A stretch of DNA of 15,342 nt from Coemansia sp. RSA 922 (GCA_027577415.1 JANBQS010000564.1:1-15342), one strand, 5' to 3'; positions 7,228 through 15,342 are shown, counted from the first letter of the stretch. Numbers and translations are program-made. Notes: generated from the letters alone by a model not told the origin.

Positions 7228-7918
7228 CTTGCTTTTGCTTTGGCTGTGCAAAGGGGGGCGAGACTTTGCTGTTGCCTCACCAGCTTTTTTCCCTTCTTCT
7301 TTTTCTTCTTCTTGTCCACCATTGGCGGAGGTTGTAAAATAGTCGTGTTCAAAGGAAGGGAGGTAGTTCTTTGATGAAAGAAAGGGAGGGAGGGGGGAGT
7401 GCTTTGTGAGGAAGGGAAGCCTTAACGATTCTTATGGATTTTCTCTTTTTGCGAATTTTTTTTGTTTTTGTTCAAGCAAGTGGAGTGATGCAATCCATAT
7501 GCAATAATGCCAGTCTGTCGTTGCAAGTAGCATGTCATTCTTGTGTAATATGTGCGAATGCGCTTACATAATTGGTAGGCAAGCAGTGACAAGAATACGA
7601 AAAATGTACTGCCCAGCCTCGAGTTTCAAAGTCTCGGGTTGGAGCTGCTGACATGGGTCTTGCGCACTCCAACTCGTGATGAACCACATGGACATTATGA
7701 ATATTTTTTTTAACGGCATGTGCTGCGAGTGGCAATGACGACGAATAGATACGATTCCCAATTGATACCAGCATCAATCAGGGATTGAAAATCAGATCAA
7801 CTGGTACCCACGGAAAAACTTGATGTAGCCAATTGTGCGCAAGTGTGATTACTTTTAGCAAACTTACACTCTGTTCCGCATACTTTATTATTACTAACTC
7901 TCTAATTTACAATTTGAA
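7228..7918. other. Divergent intergenic region between the 705-aa gene and the pab gene
   Basis: About 0.7 kb. It holds a purine-rich stretch on the plus strand (about 7350-7420) with GGGAGGGAGGGGGG at 7384-7397, and a minus-strand ORF with a true ATG at 7774 and stop at 7535 (79 codons, MLVSIGNRIYSSS..., ending AFAHITQE) that also contains a GTAAGC donor-like site near its end. A lysine-rich minus-strand frame starts at the ATG near 7321 (MVDKKKKKKKGKKL, then a GTGAGG). Either could be a small gene or a 5' exon, but neither is supported by a family. No clear TATA box was found for pab; a TACTAAC lies about 25 nt before its ATG. Confidence 0.3.
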
Positions 7919-10456
7919 ATGCCAGCGGCTACACCGCTTAAATTCGCTACTGGCGGCGAGATACAGCCACTGCGCACGTTGTTGGTGGACAACTACGACT
8001 CGTACACACTCAATTTGTTACAGCTGCTGGTGCAGCAATTGCCCGAGGGAGTCAGCGTCTTGGACTGTATTATAGTGATTCGCAACGACCAGTACTCGTG
8101 GGATACAGTGCGCGACTGTATATTGCCGCACATAGACAGCATAGTAATTTCGCCCGGGCCGGGCAACCCCGAGCGCAAGGCAGACTTTGGCGTGTGCGGC
8201 GATTTGATCCACCACGCACATGCGACTGGTATGCCCGTGCTGGGCGTATGCTTGGGGCACCAGGGCATAGCAGCGGCGTTTGGCGGGCGAGTGCGGCAGT
8301 GCGCAGTGCCAGTCCATGGCCAAACGAGTCCCGTAGAGCTGATCAAAGAGGCTATTTCGGTCGATGGTGAGCCGGGACTATTCGACAAAGTGCCGGATCT
8401 GTTCAAAGTCGTTCGGTACCACTCTTTGGCTGTCAGTGAGGAGCCGGGCGAATTTCCAGCTGAGCTTCAAGTACTGGCTCGGGCTGCCGGCACAGTAAGG
8501 GTGATGGACCCTGAGACCGGTCGAATGAGCGAGGTTGAGTCGCGCGAGATCATGGCCCTGCGACACCGCACACAGCCTATATTTGGCGTGCAATTCCATC
8601 CAGAGTCGATCTGCTCGGAGCACGGCGCGCGAATTATTCAGAATTTTGGCGCCATAGCCCGACGACACTCAAAGCAACCGAGAAGCAAAATCGCATTGCC
8701 CAGGGATGTCGCCGCGCTGTCGTTGTTGGCGCAGGATAATCGCATGTGGCGTCACGACGCCAGATCGAACAGTAGCGTTGCTGCGCATGGGCTGAGACTG
8801 GTATACGAGGCAGTCGACTTGAGCGAATACACTGGCGCTGACGTTGGCGGCGATCTATTTGCACACTTGTATGGCGACGACACTGCGCCAATCTGGCTCG
8901 ACAGCGCTAGCAACAGTGGGATGTCAGTCATGGCGTCAGCGCAGACGCCAGGCAGCATAACAGTGCGCTATAGTGTACAGGATCGGCGAGTAACCATAGT
9001 CCGACTAACCGGCGACAATAGTAGCAGCGAGCTACTCGAGCAAGAGCTGGATAGCGCTGCTACGTTTTGGACATGGATGCAGGGTGTAGTTGACCGCACT
9101 CAGATTGTCGGCTCATCGATTGATAATGCGGGACTGGGCTTTCAGTGCGGGTGGGTCGGCTACTTTGGTTACGAGATGAAACACGCCGAAAAGGTACTTG
9201 GTAGCGCTCCATCCCCAACAACAATGGCAGTGGACCCTGATCGGAGAAACAATGAGGACCGTTTGCCCGACGCTCAGCTGACATTCGTAGACCGATGTGT
9301 AGTCGTAGACCACAAGCACAAGCCGCCGCAGGCTTATGTCCTAGCTCTGGTTGCCGAAAGCGACGTATTATTATATTCCTCGCCGCCAGCATGGATTGGC
9401 ACTCTGGGATTCCGCCGCCATGACGAGGCTGCCGACTGGATTAGCCGCCAAGCAGACAGCATTCGATCGTGGATGAGCCATCGCTGTACTCGGGTAACAG
9501 CACCACTAGTTGCATGCAATAATAGGAACACTGTTGTGTCTGTGGAGCCAGACTTGTCGTGCGCAGAGTACGTGGGCGCTATAGCTCGGGCCAAGCAGTG
9601 GATTGCGCAAGGCGAGTCGTACGAGATTTGCTTGACTACTCAGTTCCGCCTGTCGCTAGACCACCACAGTGCTGCGATAAGATCTGCGCAAGACATGTAC
9701 TTGCTCTACGCCAGCATGCGAAAGCACAATCCAGCTCCCTATGGCGCGCTACTGTGGATGGGCGATATTAGCAGCGGCATAGCGTCCTGTAGTCCCGAGC
9801 GATTCCTACGCACTTACAGAAAGGAGGATAGTGAGCGGTGGGTAGAAATGAAACCAATCAAGGGCACCTGTCGTCGCATGTCTTGGCCAGCAGCAGATAG
9901 AGAAAAGCAGGAAGAGTGGAAGAGAGACGACGAGCAGCGAGCCAGTCAGTTGCAGAACGACGTCAAGGAGCGAGCAGAGAACCTAATGATTGTTGATCTT
10001 ATCCGACACGACCTCAACTGGATTGCACACAATGCCAACGTACAAGTGCCGAGCCTTATGGCGATAGAGTCGTATGCGTCGGTCCATCAGATGGTGACGA
10101 CTGTGCAGGCGCAGCTACGCAGCTCAGTCGGCGACGTTGGCGCGCTGGCTCACTGCTTTCCGCCTGGCTCGATGACGGGCGCTCCAAAGCTGCGCACTGT
10201 GCGGCTACTCGAAGACCTGGAGTCAACTGGTCGTGGCGTGTACTCGGGCTGCCTGGGCTACTTTTCGGCCCATGGGCAGGCTGACTGGAGCGTCGTCATA
10301 CGAACAGCAGTTGTCGACCGCGGCGGAACGCGTCTAAGCGTCGGTGCTGGTGGCGCACTAACGATTCTGTCAGATGCAAGCGCCGAATGGGCTGAAGTAG
10401 AGACTAAACTACACTCGGTACTGCCTGGTATCAGTCAATATGTAAGTTATTATTGA
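7919..10456 (+). CDS. ABZ1: Bifunctional aminodeoxychorismate synthase (PabA-PabB fusion)
   Basis: 845-aa single-exon protein making 4-amino-4-deoxychorismate from chorismate and glutamine, the first committed step to p-aminobenzoate and folate; presumably cytosolic. Residues about 18-250 are a class I glutamine amidotransferase: LLVDNYDSYT, SPGPGNPE, nucleophile C111 in GVCLGHQG, and H227 and E229 in VQFHPES. Residues about 330-835 are the PabB/TrpE-type chorismate-binding half, with a less conserved first part and a strong C-terminal domain: PIKGT at 646-650, DLIRHDL, and FPPGSMTGAPK at 747-757. The Lys in PIKGT (K648) is the mark of aminodeoxychorismate synthase; anthranilate synthases have Ala there. 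Length and domain order match fungal fusion enzymes. The start is the first ATG, and conserved sequence begins about 20 residues later. The last codons (GTAAGT at 10441) look like a splice donor, so the C-terminal few residues are uncertain. Confidence 0.96.
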   Translation: MPAATPLKFATGGEIQPLRTLLVDNYDSYTLNLLQLLVQQLPEGVSVLDCIIVIRNDQYSWDTVRDCILPHIDSIVISPGPGNPERKADFGVCGDLIHHAHATGMPVLGVCLGHQGIAAAFGGRVRQCAVPVHGQTSPVELIKEAISVDGEPGLFDKVPDLFKVVRYHSLAVSEEPGEFPAELQVLARAAGTVRVMDPETGRMSEVESREIMALRHRTQPIFGVQFHPESICSEHGARIIQNFGAIARRHSKQPRSKIALPRDVAALSLLAQDNRMWRHDARSNSSVAAHGLRLVYEAVDLSEYTGADVGGDLFAHLYGDDTAPIWLDSASNSGMSVMASAQTPGSITVRYSVQDRRVTIVRLTGDNSSSELLEQELDSAATFWTWMQGVVDRTQIVGSSIDNAGLGFQCGWVGYFGYEMKHAEKVLGSAPSPTTMAVDPDRRNNEDRLPDAQLTFVDRCVVVDHKHKPPQAYVLALVAESDVLLYSSPPAWIGTLGFRRHDEAADWISRQADSIRSWMSHRCTRVTAPLVACNNRNTVVSVEPDLSCAEYVGAIARAKQWIAQGESYEICLTTQFRLSLDHHSAAIRSAQDMYLLYASMRKHNPAPYGALLWMGDISSGIASCSPERFLRTYRKEDSERWVEMKPIKGTCRRMSWPAADREKQEEWKRDDEQRASQLQNDVKERAENLMIVDLIRHDLNWIAHNANVQVPSLMAIESYASVHQMVTTVQAQLRSSVGDVGALAHCFPPGSMTGAPKLRTVRLLEDLESTGRGVYSGCLGYFSAHGQADWSVVIRTAVVDRGGTRLSVGAGGALTILSDASAEWAEVETKLHSVLPGISQYVSYY

Positions 10457-10469
10457 ATATAAATTACTC
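10457..10469. other. 13-bp gap between convergent genes
   Basis: The pab stop codon ends at 10456 and the APP1 stop codon (minus strand) begins at 10470. Both transcripts must end inside the other gene unless polyadenylation is immediate, so overlapping antisense 3' ends are expected. Confidence 0.7.
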
Positions 10470-12932
10470 TTAAATACTGTTCTGTGGGATTAGCAAGTCA
10501 AATAGCTCGTGGTCTTGCTTAATGTCGCTAGCATCGACAAACAAACGACATAGGTCGGGCGCCAGTCCCTGAGTCGCCAATTGGTATCGCTTCCACAGCA
10601 GTAGACGGCGACTCGTACGAGCCAGCTGCGCCTCGGGTGGTGGCGGCTCGGGGATATTGTAAGCGCCAAACGACTGTGCGCGCTGCTGGCCCATGCTACC
10701 CGGTCTACTAGACTGTTGCTGAGGGTGGTCCATAGCAAAGTTGGGCGTACTTTGAGCGTGGTGCAATTCAGAGCCAACCCGGCTTTGAAACTGAGGCACG
10801 TCAGAAGAGCCCTCAGCACTGTTGGCTTCCCCCATGGCGGCGGCGGCAACGGCCTCATAGTCGATGATATGCTTGTTCTGCTCGACAGTCGGCATAAAGA
10901 CGTGCGAGTATCGCAGAAAGCTCTGTGTAGGCGCGACATAGAACTGCTGCGCGTAAAATGCCAGCCACTCTTGCGCCTGCTCGCGCAGCTGTGTGACACG
11001 AGCCTCGAACCGCTCGGCAGTGCTGACTCGATCGCCCATGCCAGGCGAGCTGGCCGCAGTCGAGCTGCTGGGCTCCAATGGCATATTGGGCGCTGTGAAT
11101 GACCCAGGCATTGTGTAGTCGCCAGTATTCATGCGACGCGGAGGCTTGGGCGGCGGCGTATTGCTATTGCGAACAGGCGGACTAGAAGAGGACGACGATG
11201 ACGATACTTTGCGCAGGTGGCTGGGCTTGGGCGGCACTGGAGGCGGCTTTTGCCTCGGGCTCATAGCGACTTGTTGTTGTTGTTGGCTATCAGAGTCGTA
11301 ATAGTCGTTGTCGCTGAGTTCCTCCAAGCGTATGAGATCAGCCTCGAAATCGCTCTCGCCCTCCATCTGCCTTTGGCGCGACTTTGACGGGCGCACAATG
11401 CCATAGGGGATGATACCCTGGCTGATGGTATTGCCAGCAGCAGCAGTATCGGTAGTCACAGCGGCGACACTCATAGGGGCAAACACATCGCGAATATAAA
11501 TACGCAATACGCGGCCAGGAAAGCGACGCGCCAAATCAGTATAAGTCTCGAGATCATGTTCGCCGCAGTCGCCGACTAGGACATATTTGCGGCTGGGGAA
11601 CATGGCAAACAGCGTTTCTATAGTGTCGCTCTTTAGCTGTGGCGTGCCCGTATAGTTCTTGACTGACAGTAAATCGTTGGGATCGAATGAGCGCAAGTGC
11701 GCACTGCCTGGCGGAAACTTGTACTTGTGAAAGAACTCGTCCAACGATGGGTACAGTTGCCACGGACTGTTACTAACGTAGTGAAACTCACACCCCAACC
11801 GGTACCACTCACGGTACAGCTCAGACATCCCGGGCACTGCCAGCATGGGCCGCGCAAAGACCGTCTCGAGGACAATGCGCTTCTCCGCAGTGATATTCGA
11901 AGCTTTGATCGTATCGTCGATATCCGATACAACCGACACGCCGTGCGGTTCGACCAAGTGGGCTAGACCGCCGACGATCTGAGCTTCGGGCCAGCCGAAC
12001 AATTTACCCCGCAATTCAATTAGTCTACGAGACTTCCGACCAGTAGTGGGATTTCCCATTCTGTCCCTTGTCGAAGAAGAATCGCTGTGACTGGCCTCGT
12101 AGCTTTGGATAAGCCATTCGAGCTCATTAAAACCCAATAGTATTTCGCCTTGGAACAAACCCTCGTCGAGTACTAGATTCTGCCACGAAAAGGCGTCGAT
12201 TTGCAGCGCCTTTTGTATAATGGTCGGCTCGACCCCGACAAAGGCATTGCGAACAACACGGTCGTGTGCATGCCGACGCTCACCACCAGAACTACCACTA
12301 CTATTACTGGCCTTTGTATACGTGTCCTGGGCAATAGTTCCACTAGGGTCAAAGTGTGTAGTGAGTACGATAGGCGCATCAAGCAAGTTTACTGGTCGCG
12401 ATGACTGAGACTCCACAGTACTCAAAGAAGACTGTATTACTACTGGCGGCGACGACGACGACTTTACACTTTGAACTGGTGGTGGGTGTAGGTGACTCTG
12501 CTTAGTATGCAGCTCAAAGGGCATAGGCTCTGCAATGCCAGCCATAGCGACTTTAATCATATCGCTAGATGCCGGCTGACCAGCAAACAAGTAAGACACG
12601 CGGTCAAGCAGCAGTTGGTCAGACTCACCACCAGGTGGAATGCGAATAAATCGACGCATAAGTGAGGCAGCTAATCGTACTCGCCGTGTATTGGGATTAC
12701 GACAAAAGCCCCAGCCTCGTACTTGTACACGCCATACCTTTAGTCGCTCATCGCGGTATGCATAAGTAGGAAATAACAGCATTTCCTCAAGTAATTCGAC
12801 AGGAGGAGGAGCAGCATTGTTAGATACGTCGCGCGTAGTTTGGTTGGTGTTATTGGTGTTGGCGCCACTGCTGTACTGTGACCACAAACCCTTGAGTTTG
12901 GTCTTTACGGTATCGTAATCTCGCTGGTACAT
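10470..12932 (-). CDS. APP1: App1-type phosphatidate phosphatase (DUF2183, HAD-like)
   Basis: 820-aa single-exon protein. Yeast App1 is a Mg-dependent phosphatidate phosphatase that turns phosphatidate into diacylglycerol and associates with actin patches and endocytic proteins. The catalytic domain spans about residues 310-490. It carries the DxDxT motif SDIDDTIKASN (D337, D339), FHYVSNSPWQLYP, a conserved Lys in LKSDTIETLF, and the acidic motif VLVGDCGEHDLETY. An N-terminal region (about 40-140, LLFPTYAYRD..., RVQVRGWGF) is also typical of the family. Downstream are proline-rich SH3-ligand-like segments (KPPPVPPKP and TPPPKPPRR, near 570-610), a Ser run and a coiled-coil-like stretch (VTQLREQAQEWLAFYAQQF). 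The C-terminus has another helical part. The first ATG follows a pyrimidine-rich leader. It converges with pab and lies downstream of the protease gene. Confidence 0.93.
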   Translation of the reverse strand: MYQRDYDTVKTKLKGLWSQYSSGANTNNTNQTTRDVSNNAAPPPVELLEEMLLFPTYAYRDERLKVWRVQVRGWGFCRNPNTRRVRLAASLMRRFIRIPPGGESDQLLLDRVSYLFAGQPASSDMIKVAMAGIAEPMPFELHTKQSHLHPPPVQSVKSSSSPPVVIQSSLSTVESQSSRPVNLLDAPIVLTTHFDPSGTIAQDTYTKASNSSGSSGGERRHAHDRVVRNAFVGVEPTIIQKALQIDAFSWQNLVLDEGLFQGEILLGFNELEWLIQSYEASHSDSSSTRDRMGNPTTGRKSRRLIELRGKLFGWPEAQIVGGLAHLVEPHGVSVVSDIDDTIKASNITAEKRIVLETVFARPMLAVPGMSELYREWYRLGCEFHYVSNSPWQLYPSLDEFFHKYKFPPGSAHLRSFDPNDLLSVKNYTGTPQLKSDTIETLFAMFPSRKYVLVGDCGEHDLETYTDLARRFPGRVLRIYIRDVFAPMSVAAVTTDTAAAGNTISQGIIPYGIVRPSKSRQRQMEGESDFEADLIRLEELSDNDYYDSDSQQQQQVAMSPRQKPPPVPPKPSHLRKVSSSSSSSSPPVRNSNTPPPKPPRRMNTGDYTMPGSFTAPNMPLEPSSSTAASSPGMGDRVSTAERFEARVTQLREQAQEWLAFYAQQFYVAPTQSFLRYSHVFMPTVEQNKHIIDYEAVAAAAMGEANSAEGSSDVPQFQSRVGSELHHAQSTPNFAMDHPQQQSSRPGSMGQQRAQSFGAYNIPEPPPPEAQLARTSRRLLLWKRYQLATQGLAPDLCRLFVDASDIKQDHELFDLLIPQNSI

Positions 12933-12962
12933 TATTTTTTTTGTAATTACAAGAAAGAAAGG

Positions 12963-12988
12963 AAAAATAAAATAAAATAAAATAAAAG
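12963..12988. repeat. AAAAT pentanucleotide microsatellite
   Basis: About five units of AAAAT on the plus strand, inside the A/G-rich leader of APP1 (C/T-rich on the mRNA strand), 31 bp and more upstream of its ATG. Confidence 0.9.
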
Positions 12989-13056
12989 GAAAAGGGAAGA
13001 GAAAGAAGAAAAAGAATACCTCCTTTCTTTGGGATCAGGGGGGAGAGAGGGTGATG

Positions 13057-14173
13057 CTATTTTAGCAGCAGCATGAGTAACACGAGTGTCGGCAATAGTA
13101 GCGCGTGTGTGGTCATTGCCATCACCCGAGTATTTGCACCTGACGTATGTACATCACCCTACGTATTAAAAAAAGTAATTAGTACCAAGAAAAACAAGTG
13201 ACACTTCTTACACTGTTTCTTTTTTTTTTCTTACCAGTCGATCAAGTCGAAGTGGCGCCTCCAATACCGAACGTGAAAGTCCAGTGGCATTAGTAATAAA
13301 CCCAGCATAATGAGCGATATGCGTACTGAAACCAAATCCCAAAGGGTCGCCACAAGGCGGATGAACATCGTGATGAGTATTATCGCCATACGATGTCAAC
13401 GCAACCAATCTAACATCCCTCAACTGCTGTTGTTGTTTCTCCCGCCGTCTCTTCCGCGAGTTTGCAAACAGACCAATATTACCAATACGATCCAACAAAA
13501 AGCCTTTGCCCTCTTCTCGCTGTCGAAACTCTAAAAGTTCTCGCTGATTCATAGGCGAATTACTCTGCATAGTAACTATAGCAGGCGATCCACTATCCCC
13601 ACTACACTCGTCACGACCGCCAGGCTGTGTCCCCGTACATATAAAGGGGCCGTTATTAGAGACAAAAGATTCATCCACTTTTTTACAACTCTTGGGATCA
13701 GCAACACTCAAGTCAACACGATTCATAACCGCCACTGTACGAGATCCAGGCGCATTACTCGTTATCCCCCAGCCCATGGTAGTCAGAACTTGTCCAGGCT
13801 CGACCGAACCAAAGTATATAGGAATACGGTATACGTTTGTTGTTTGGCGAATAGGCGTCTCCAGCTCTATAATGGCAATGTCGTTGAATAGTGTGCGTGG
13901 GTTGAATTGTGGATGCACTATTAGTCGCCCAGCCCGAACGTGCTCTTGCTGCTTGACGTGTGTGTGACCGTACCCGATTTTAACCGCTTGTGCTGACGGC
14001 GCGTGGAAAAGACAATGCCCTGCTGTCACTATATGTCGATCCGATATTAGCGTACCACCGCATACCGCGTGCCAACTAGGCTGTGTTTCGATACTGAGGT
14101 ATATGGCAAACGGGTATTCGTGTGGCTGTACAGAGCTACCACCAATAATCGGCTTTAGTTGACCAAACGACAT
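13057..14173 (-). CDS. Trypsin-like serine protease (S1), spliced, predicted GPI-anchored
   Basis: Exon 14173-13235 (313 codons) joins exon 13158-13057 (33 codons and TAG) across a 76-nt phase-0 intron, giving 346 aa. S1 features: mature-type start IIGG at 9-12, H53 in TAGHC, D98 in NDIAII, S194 in GDSGSP. D188, six residues before the serine, predicts cleavage after Arg or Lys. Between the serine motif and SYGD (about 261-264) is an unusually long insert of about 60 residues, with KRRRE and QQQQ. The last exon ends LLLPTLVLLMLLLK after a small-residue stretch TSGANT, the layout of a GPI-anchor addition signal. NAT at 296 is a possible N-glycosylation site. A secreted protein should have a signal peptide, yet MSFGQLKP is not one; the ATG at 14171 is the first in frame, and a pyrimidine-rich acceptor (CTTATAG near 14212) hints at a missing 5' exon. 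Confidence 0.85.
13159..13234 (-). other. Intron in the protease gene (76 nt)
   Basis: On the minus strand: donor GTAAGA from 13234, GTACTAATTAC branch region, T-rich tract, acceptor CGTAG ending at 13159. Without splicing the frame gives only VRKKKETV and a stop. With splicing it gives a 33-residue hydrophobic-tailed exon in the same phase. Confidence 0.8.
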
Positions 14174-14350
14174 TGAAAAATATAAATAAATATAATCATG
14201 AACAGTAAGTCTATAAGAAAAAATAAAAAAATAAAAAAGACAAGAAAGCGATATTTAAAAAAAGAGAGAGAAAGTGGAGAAAAAAAAAGTGTGTGTGTGA
14301 AGCCTAGGCTAAAAGCAATATGTTGTTGCTGCTCCACATGTACATCTTAA
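14174..14350 (-). promoter_or_regulatory. Short 5' region of the protease gene, pyrimidine-rich
   Basis: Only 177 bp separate the RhoGAP stop from the protease ATG. On the minus strand it holds long T/C tracts, a TTTAAATATC, and a possible 3' splice acceptor TTCTTATAG ending near 14212. A short ATG frame at 14345 (MYMWSSNNILLLA, then stop) resembles the start of a signal peptide but has no donor site that would connect it to the protease frame. Confidence 0.35.
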
Positions 14351-15247
14351 TTAATCAGATCCAGACTCTGCTTTATCAGTAGACACGCTTCGAGGCGGCA
14401 ATGCTGGCGGTGTAGACTCGACAAATCCGACCCAGCCATCTTCATTCATACGATCAACGACATCGAGCACTGCCACAACACGATCGTCAGTAGCAGTGTT
14501 ACTACTGCCCAAGATAGTAGCGAGCTCAGCCGCAAAGACAGAGTCAAAGCAGGCGACCATGATCTGAATAACTGAGCCAACGGTCGCCGCCGCCGGGCCA
14601 GCACTACACATTGCCACGTCAGCGACGGGGTTGGCCGAGCGAGCGAGATTGGGTGCCCACACAATAGCCAAGTTAAAAGCCGTCATGCGGTTTGACTCCT
14701 CGTTACGCGCGACTATCGCCAGCAACGCGCACGTAAAGCAGAGGAGCAGCCGACACTCGCGCGACAAAGAAGGTAGTATTACTTCTTCTACATACCGCGC
14801 CCGCACAGAGTCCATTTGCTTGGCAACATCAGCAGCAGCGTTGCTGTCGATAGTGGCTACTGGCAGCGCGCGCACTGTCGCGTAGCTGTGGCTGCTGAAA
14901 ATGGGCTCGGGCAGCTCTCGGAAAAAGAGCTTGAGAAGCACCGCGGCGACATGCACTCCGCCCAATTCCAAGTCTACGGGCTGGTCGCCGTTATAAGCGT
15001 CCTTTGCTGCACGCAGCACTGTCGATGGTGGCGACCGCCTAAACAAGCCCTCGGTAGCTACGCCGTTATGCCTTAGGTAAGCAATACACTCACGCACTGG
15101 GTGGGGCAGAATTGCGCTGCTGTTGCTACCACGCGTCATAACCCCCTCAAGCGGTACGCCAAAGGCCACCGGCGCCTGCTGCTGCTGTTGTTGCTGCTGC
15201 TGCTGACGCGGAGTTGAAAGTGCGGGTAATGCACTCTCCACTTTCAT
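14351..15247 (-). CDS. RhoGAP-domain protein, probably 5'-partial
   Basis: The visible part from the ATG at 15245-15247 encodes 298 aa. A RhoGAP domain covers about residues 27-245: FGVPLE entry motif, arginine finger in EGLFRRS (R70), K106 and R110 in LLKLFFRELPEP, and N200 in WAPNL. It should stimulate GTP hydrolysis by Rho or Cdc42-type GTPases at the cell cortex. A run of 10 Gln (residues 15-24) precedes the domain, and a short proline-containing acidic tail follows (PPALPPRS). The domain order and its FGV(P)L start recall the C-terminal half of Sec14-RhoGAP proteins (ARHGAP1, yeast Ecm25). The sequence just upstream of the ATG, GGTGTGTAG then GTACAATATG, looks like a splice acceptor, and the frame is open through it. 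The true N-terminus, perhaps a Sec14/CRAL-TRIO domain, may lie beyond the right edge. Confidence 0.88.
   Translation of the reverse strand: MKVESALPALSTPRQQQQQQQQQQAPVAFGVPLEGVMTRGSNSSAILPHPVRECIAYLRHNGVATEGLFRRSPPSTVLRAAKDAYNGDQPVDLELGGVHVAAVLLKLFFRELPEPIFSSHSYATVRALPVATIDSNAAADVAKQMDSVRARYVEEVILPSLSRECRLLLCFTCALLAIVARNEESNRMTAFNLAIVWAPNLARSANPVADVAMCSAGPAAATVGSVIQIMVACFDSVFAAELATILGSSNTATDDRVVAVLDVVDRMNEDGWVGFVESTPPALPPRSVSTDKAESGSD
15176..15205. repeat. CAG/CAA tract encoding poly-Gln in the RhoGAP protein
   Basis: Ten consecutive glutamine codons on the minus strand, eight CAG and two CAA. The CAA pair interrupts the run in the middle. It lies just N-terminal to the RhoGAP domain and is expected to vary in length between strains. 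Confidence 0.9.
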
Positions 15248-15251
15248 ATTG

Positions 15252-15342
15252 TACCTACACACCGAAAATCAAAGCATGTAGCTTATTTTTAGATTGTGCT
15301 GTCAAAAAAGTAAAAATTGTCACATTTGATGCATCACACGAC
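15252..15342 (-). other. Probable intron 3' end upstream of the RhoGAP exon
   Basis: The minus strand contains a T-rich stretch (TTTTTACTTTTTTGACAG), then AATCTAAAAATAAGC and TTTGATTTTCGGTGTGTAG directly before GTACAATATG. Acceptor-like AGs occur at about 15252 and 15297. No TATA box is visible. This fits an intron better than a promoter, but the region is cut by the window edge. Confidence 0.4.

Noticed and set aside
7993..8958. Several minus-strand ORFs inside the pab gene, and similar antisense ORFs inside APP1 and RhoGAP
   Set aside because: Shadow frames of strongly conserved coding sequence, with no domains of their own.
7919..10456. Could be anthranilate synthase (TrpE-TrpG type) rather than pab synthase
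   Set aside because: The chorismate-binding half has PIKGT with Lys (K648), typical of aminodeoxychorismate synthase. Amidotransferase first, then PabB, also fits the fungal fusion.
14155..14337. Strongly hydrophobic minus-strand frame just before the protease, like a signal peptide
   Set aside because: It begins at a GTG, is not in the protease frame, and its hydrophobicity comes from T-rich tracts. No donor/acceptor pair links it in phase.
1..15342. CRISPR array, insertion sequence, LTR retrotransposon or viral gene
   Set aside because: No regularly spaced identical repeats, no transposase, reverse transcriptase or integrase motifs, and no long terminal repeats were seen on either strand.

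Overview
The window looks like nuclear DNA of a fungus, probably an early-diverging, gene-dense lineage such as Kickxellomycotina (the lineage is an inference from gene content and style, not a search). The reasons are long and nearly intron-free ORFs, short introns of about 50-80 nt with GTAAG/GTGAG donors and ACTAAT branch sites, promoters made of a TATA box and a pyrimidine-rich leader, and a fungal set of housekeeping genes: a fused PabA-PabB enzyme, an App1-type phosphatidate phosphatase and a RhoGAP. Nothing points to a prokaryote, plasmid or virus.

Right part (about 4.9-15.3 kb; the DNA is visibly richer in G+C from about 7.9 kb). From right to left: a RhoGAP protein (-), probably missing upstream exons beyond the edge; a trypsin-like serine protease (-) whose last exon, a C-terminal GPI-anchor-type signal, lies behind a 76-nt intron; and APP1 (-). 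These three are in tandem. APP1 converges, with a gap of only 13 bp, on the bifunctional aminodeoxychorismate synthase gene (+). That gene is divergent from a 705-aa serine/histidine-rich protein I do not recognise (-).

Left part (1 to about 4.9 kb). This is AT-rich, looks empty at first sight, and contains several small minus-strand genes: a partial gene at the left edge, a 133-aa protein ending in a CaaX box with neighbouring cysteines, a 110-aa protein that shares a short motif with the edge gene, and two stretches best explained as spliced small genes. Three of them share a TATA-AAG(G/C)C element followed by a pyrimidine-rich leader. A degenerate 138-bp tandem repeat lies directly upstream of the CaaX gene's TATA box. 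I recognise none of these small proteins; this block is the most likely place for something undescribed.

The right-hand genes do not form one pathway. Pab synthase serves folate synthesis. APP1 and RhoGAP both relate to cortical actin and membrane traffic in known fungi. The protease is predicted to act at the cell surface.
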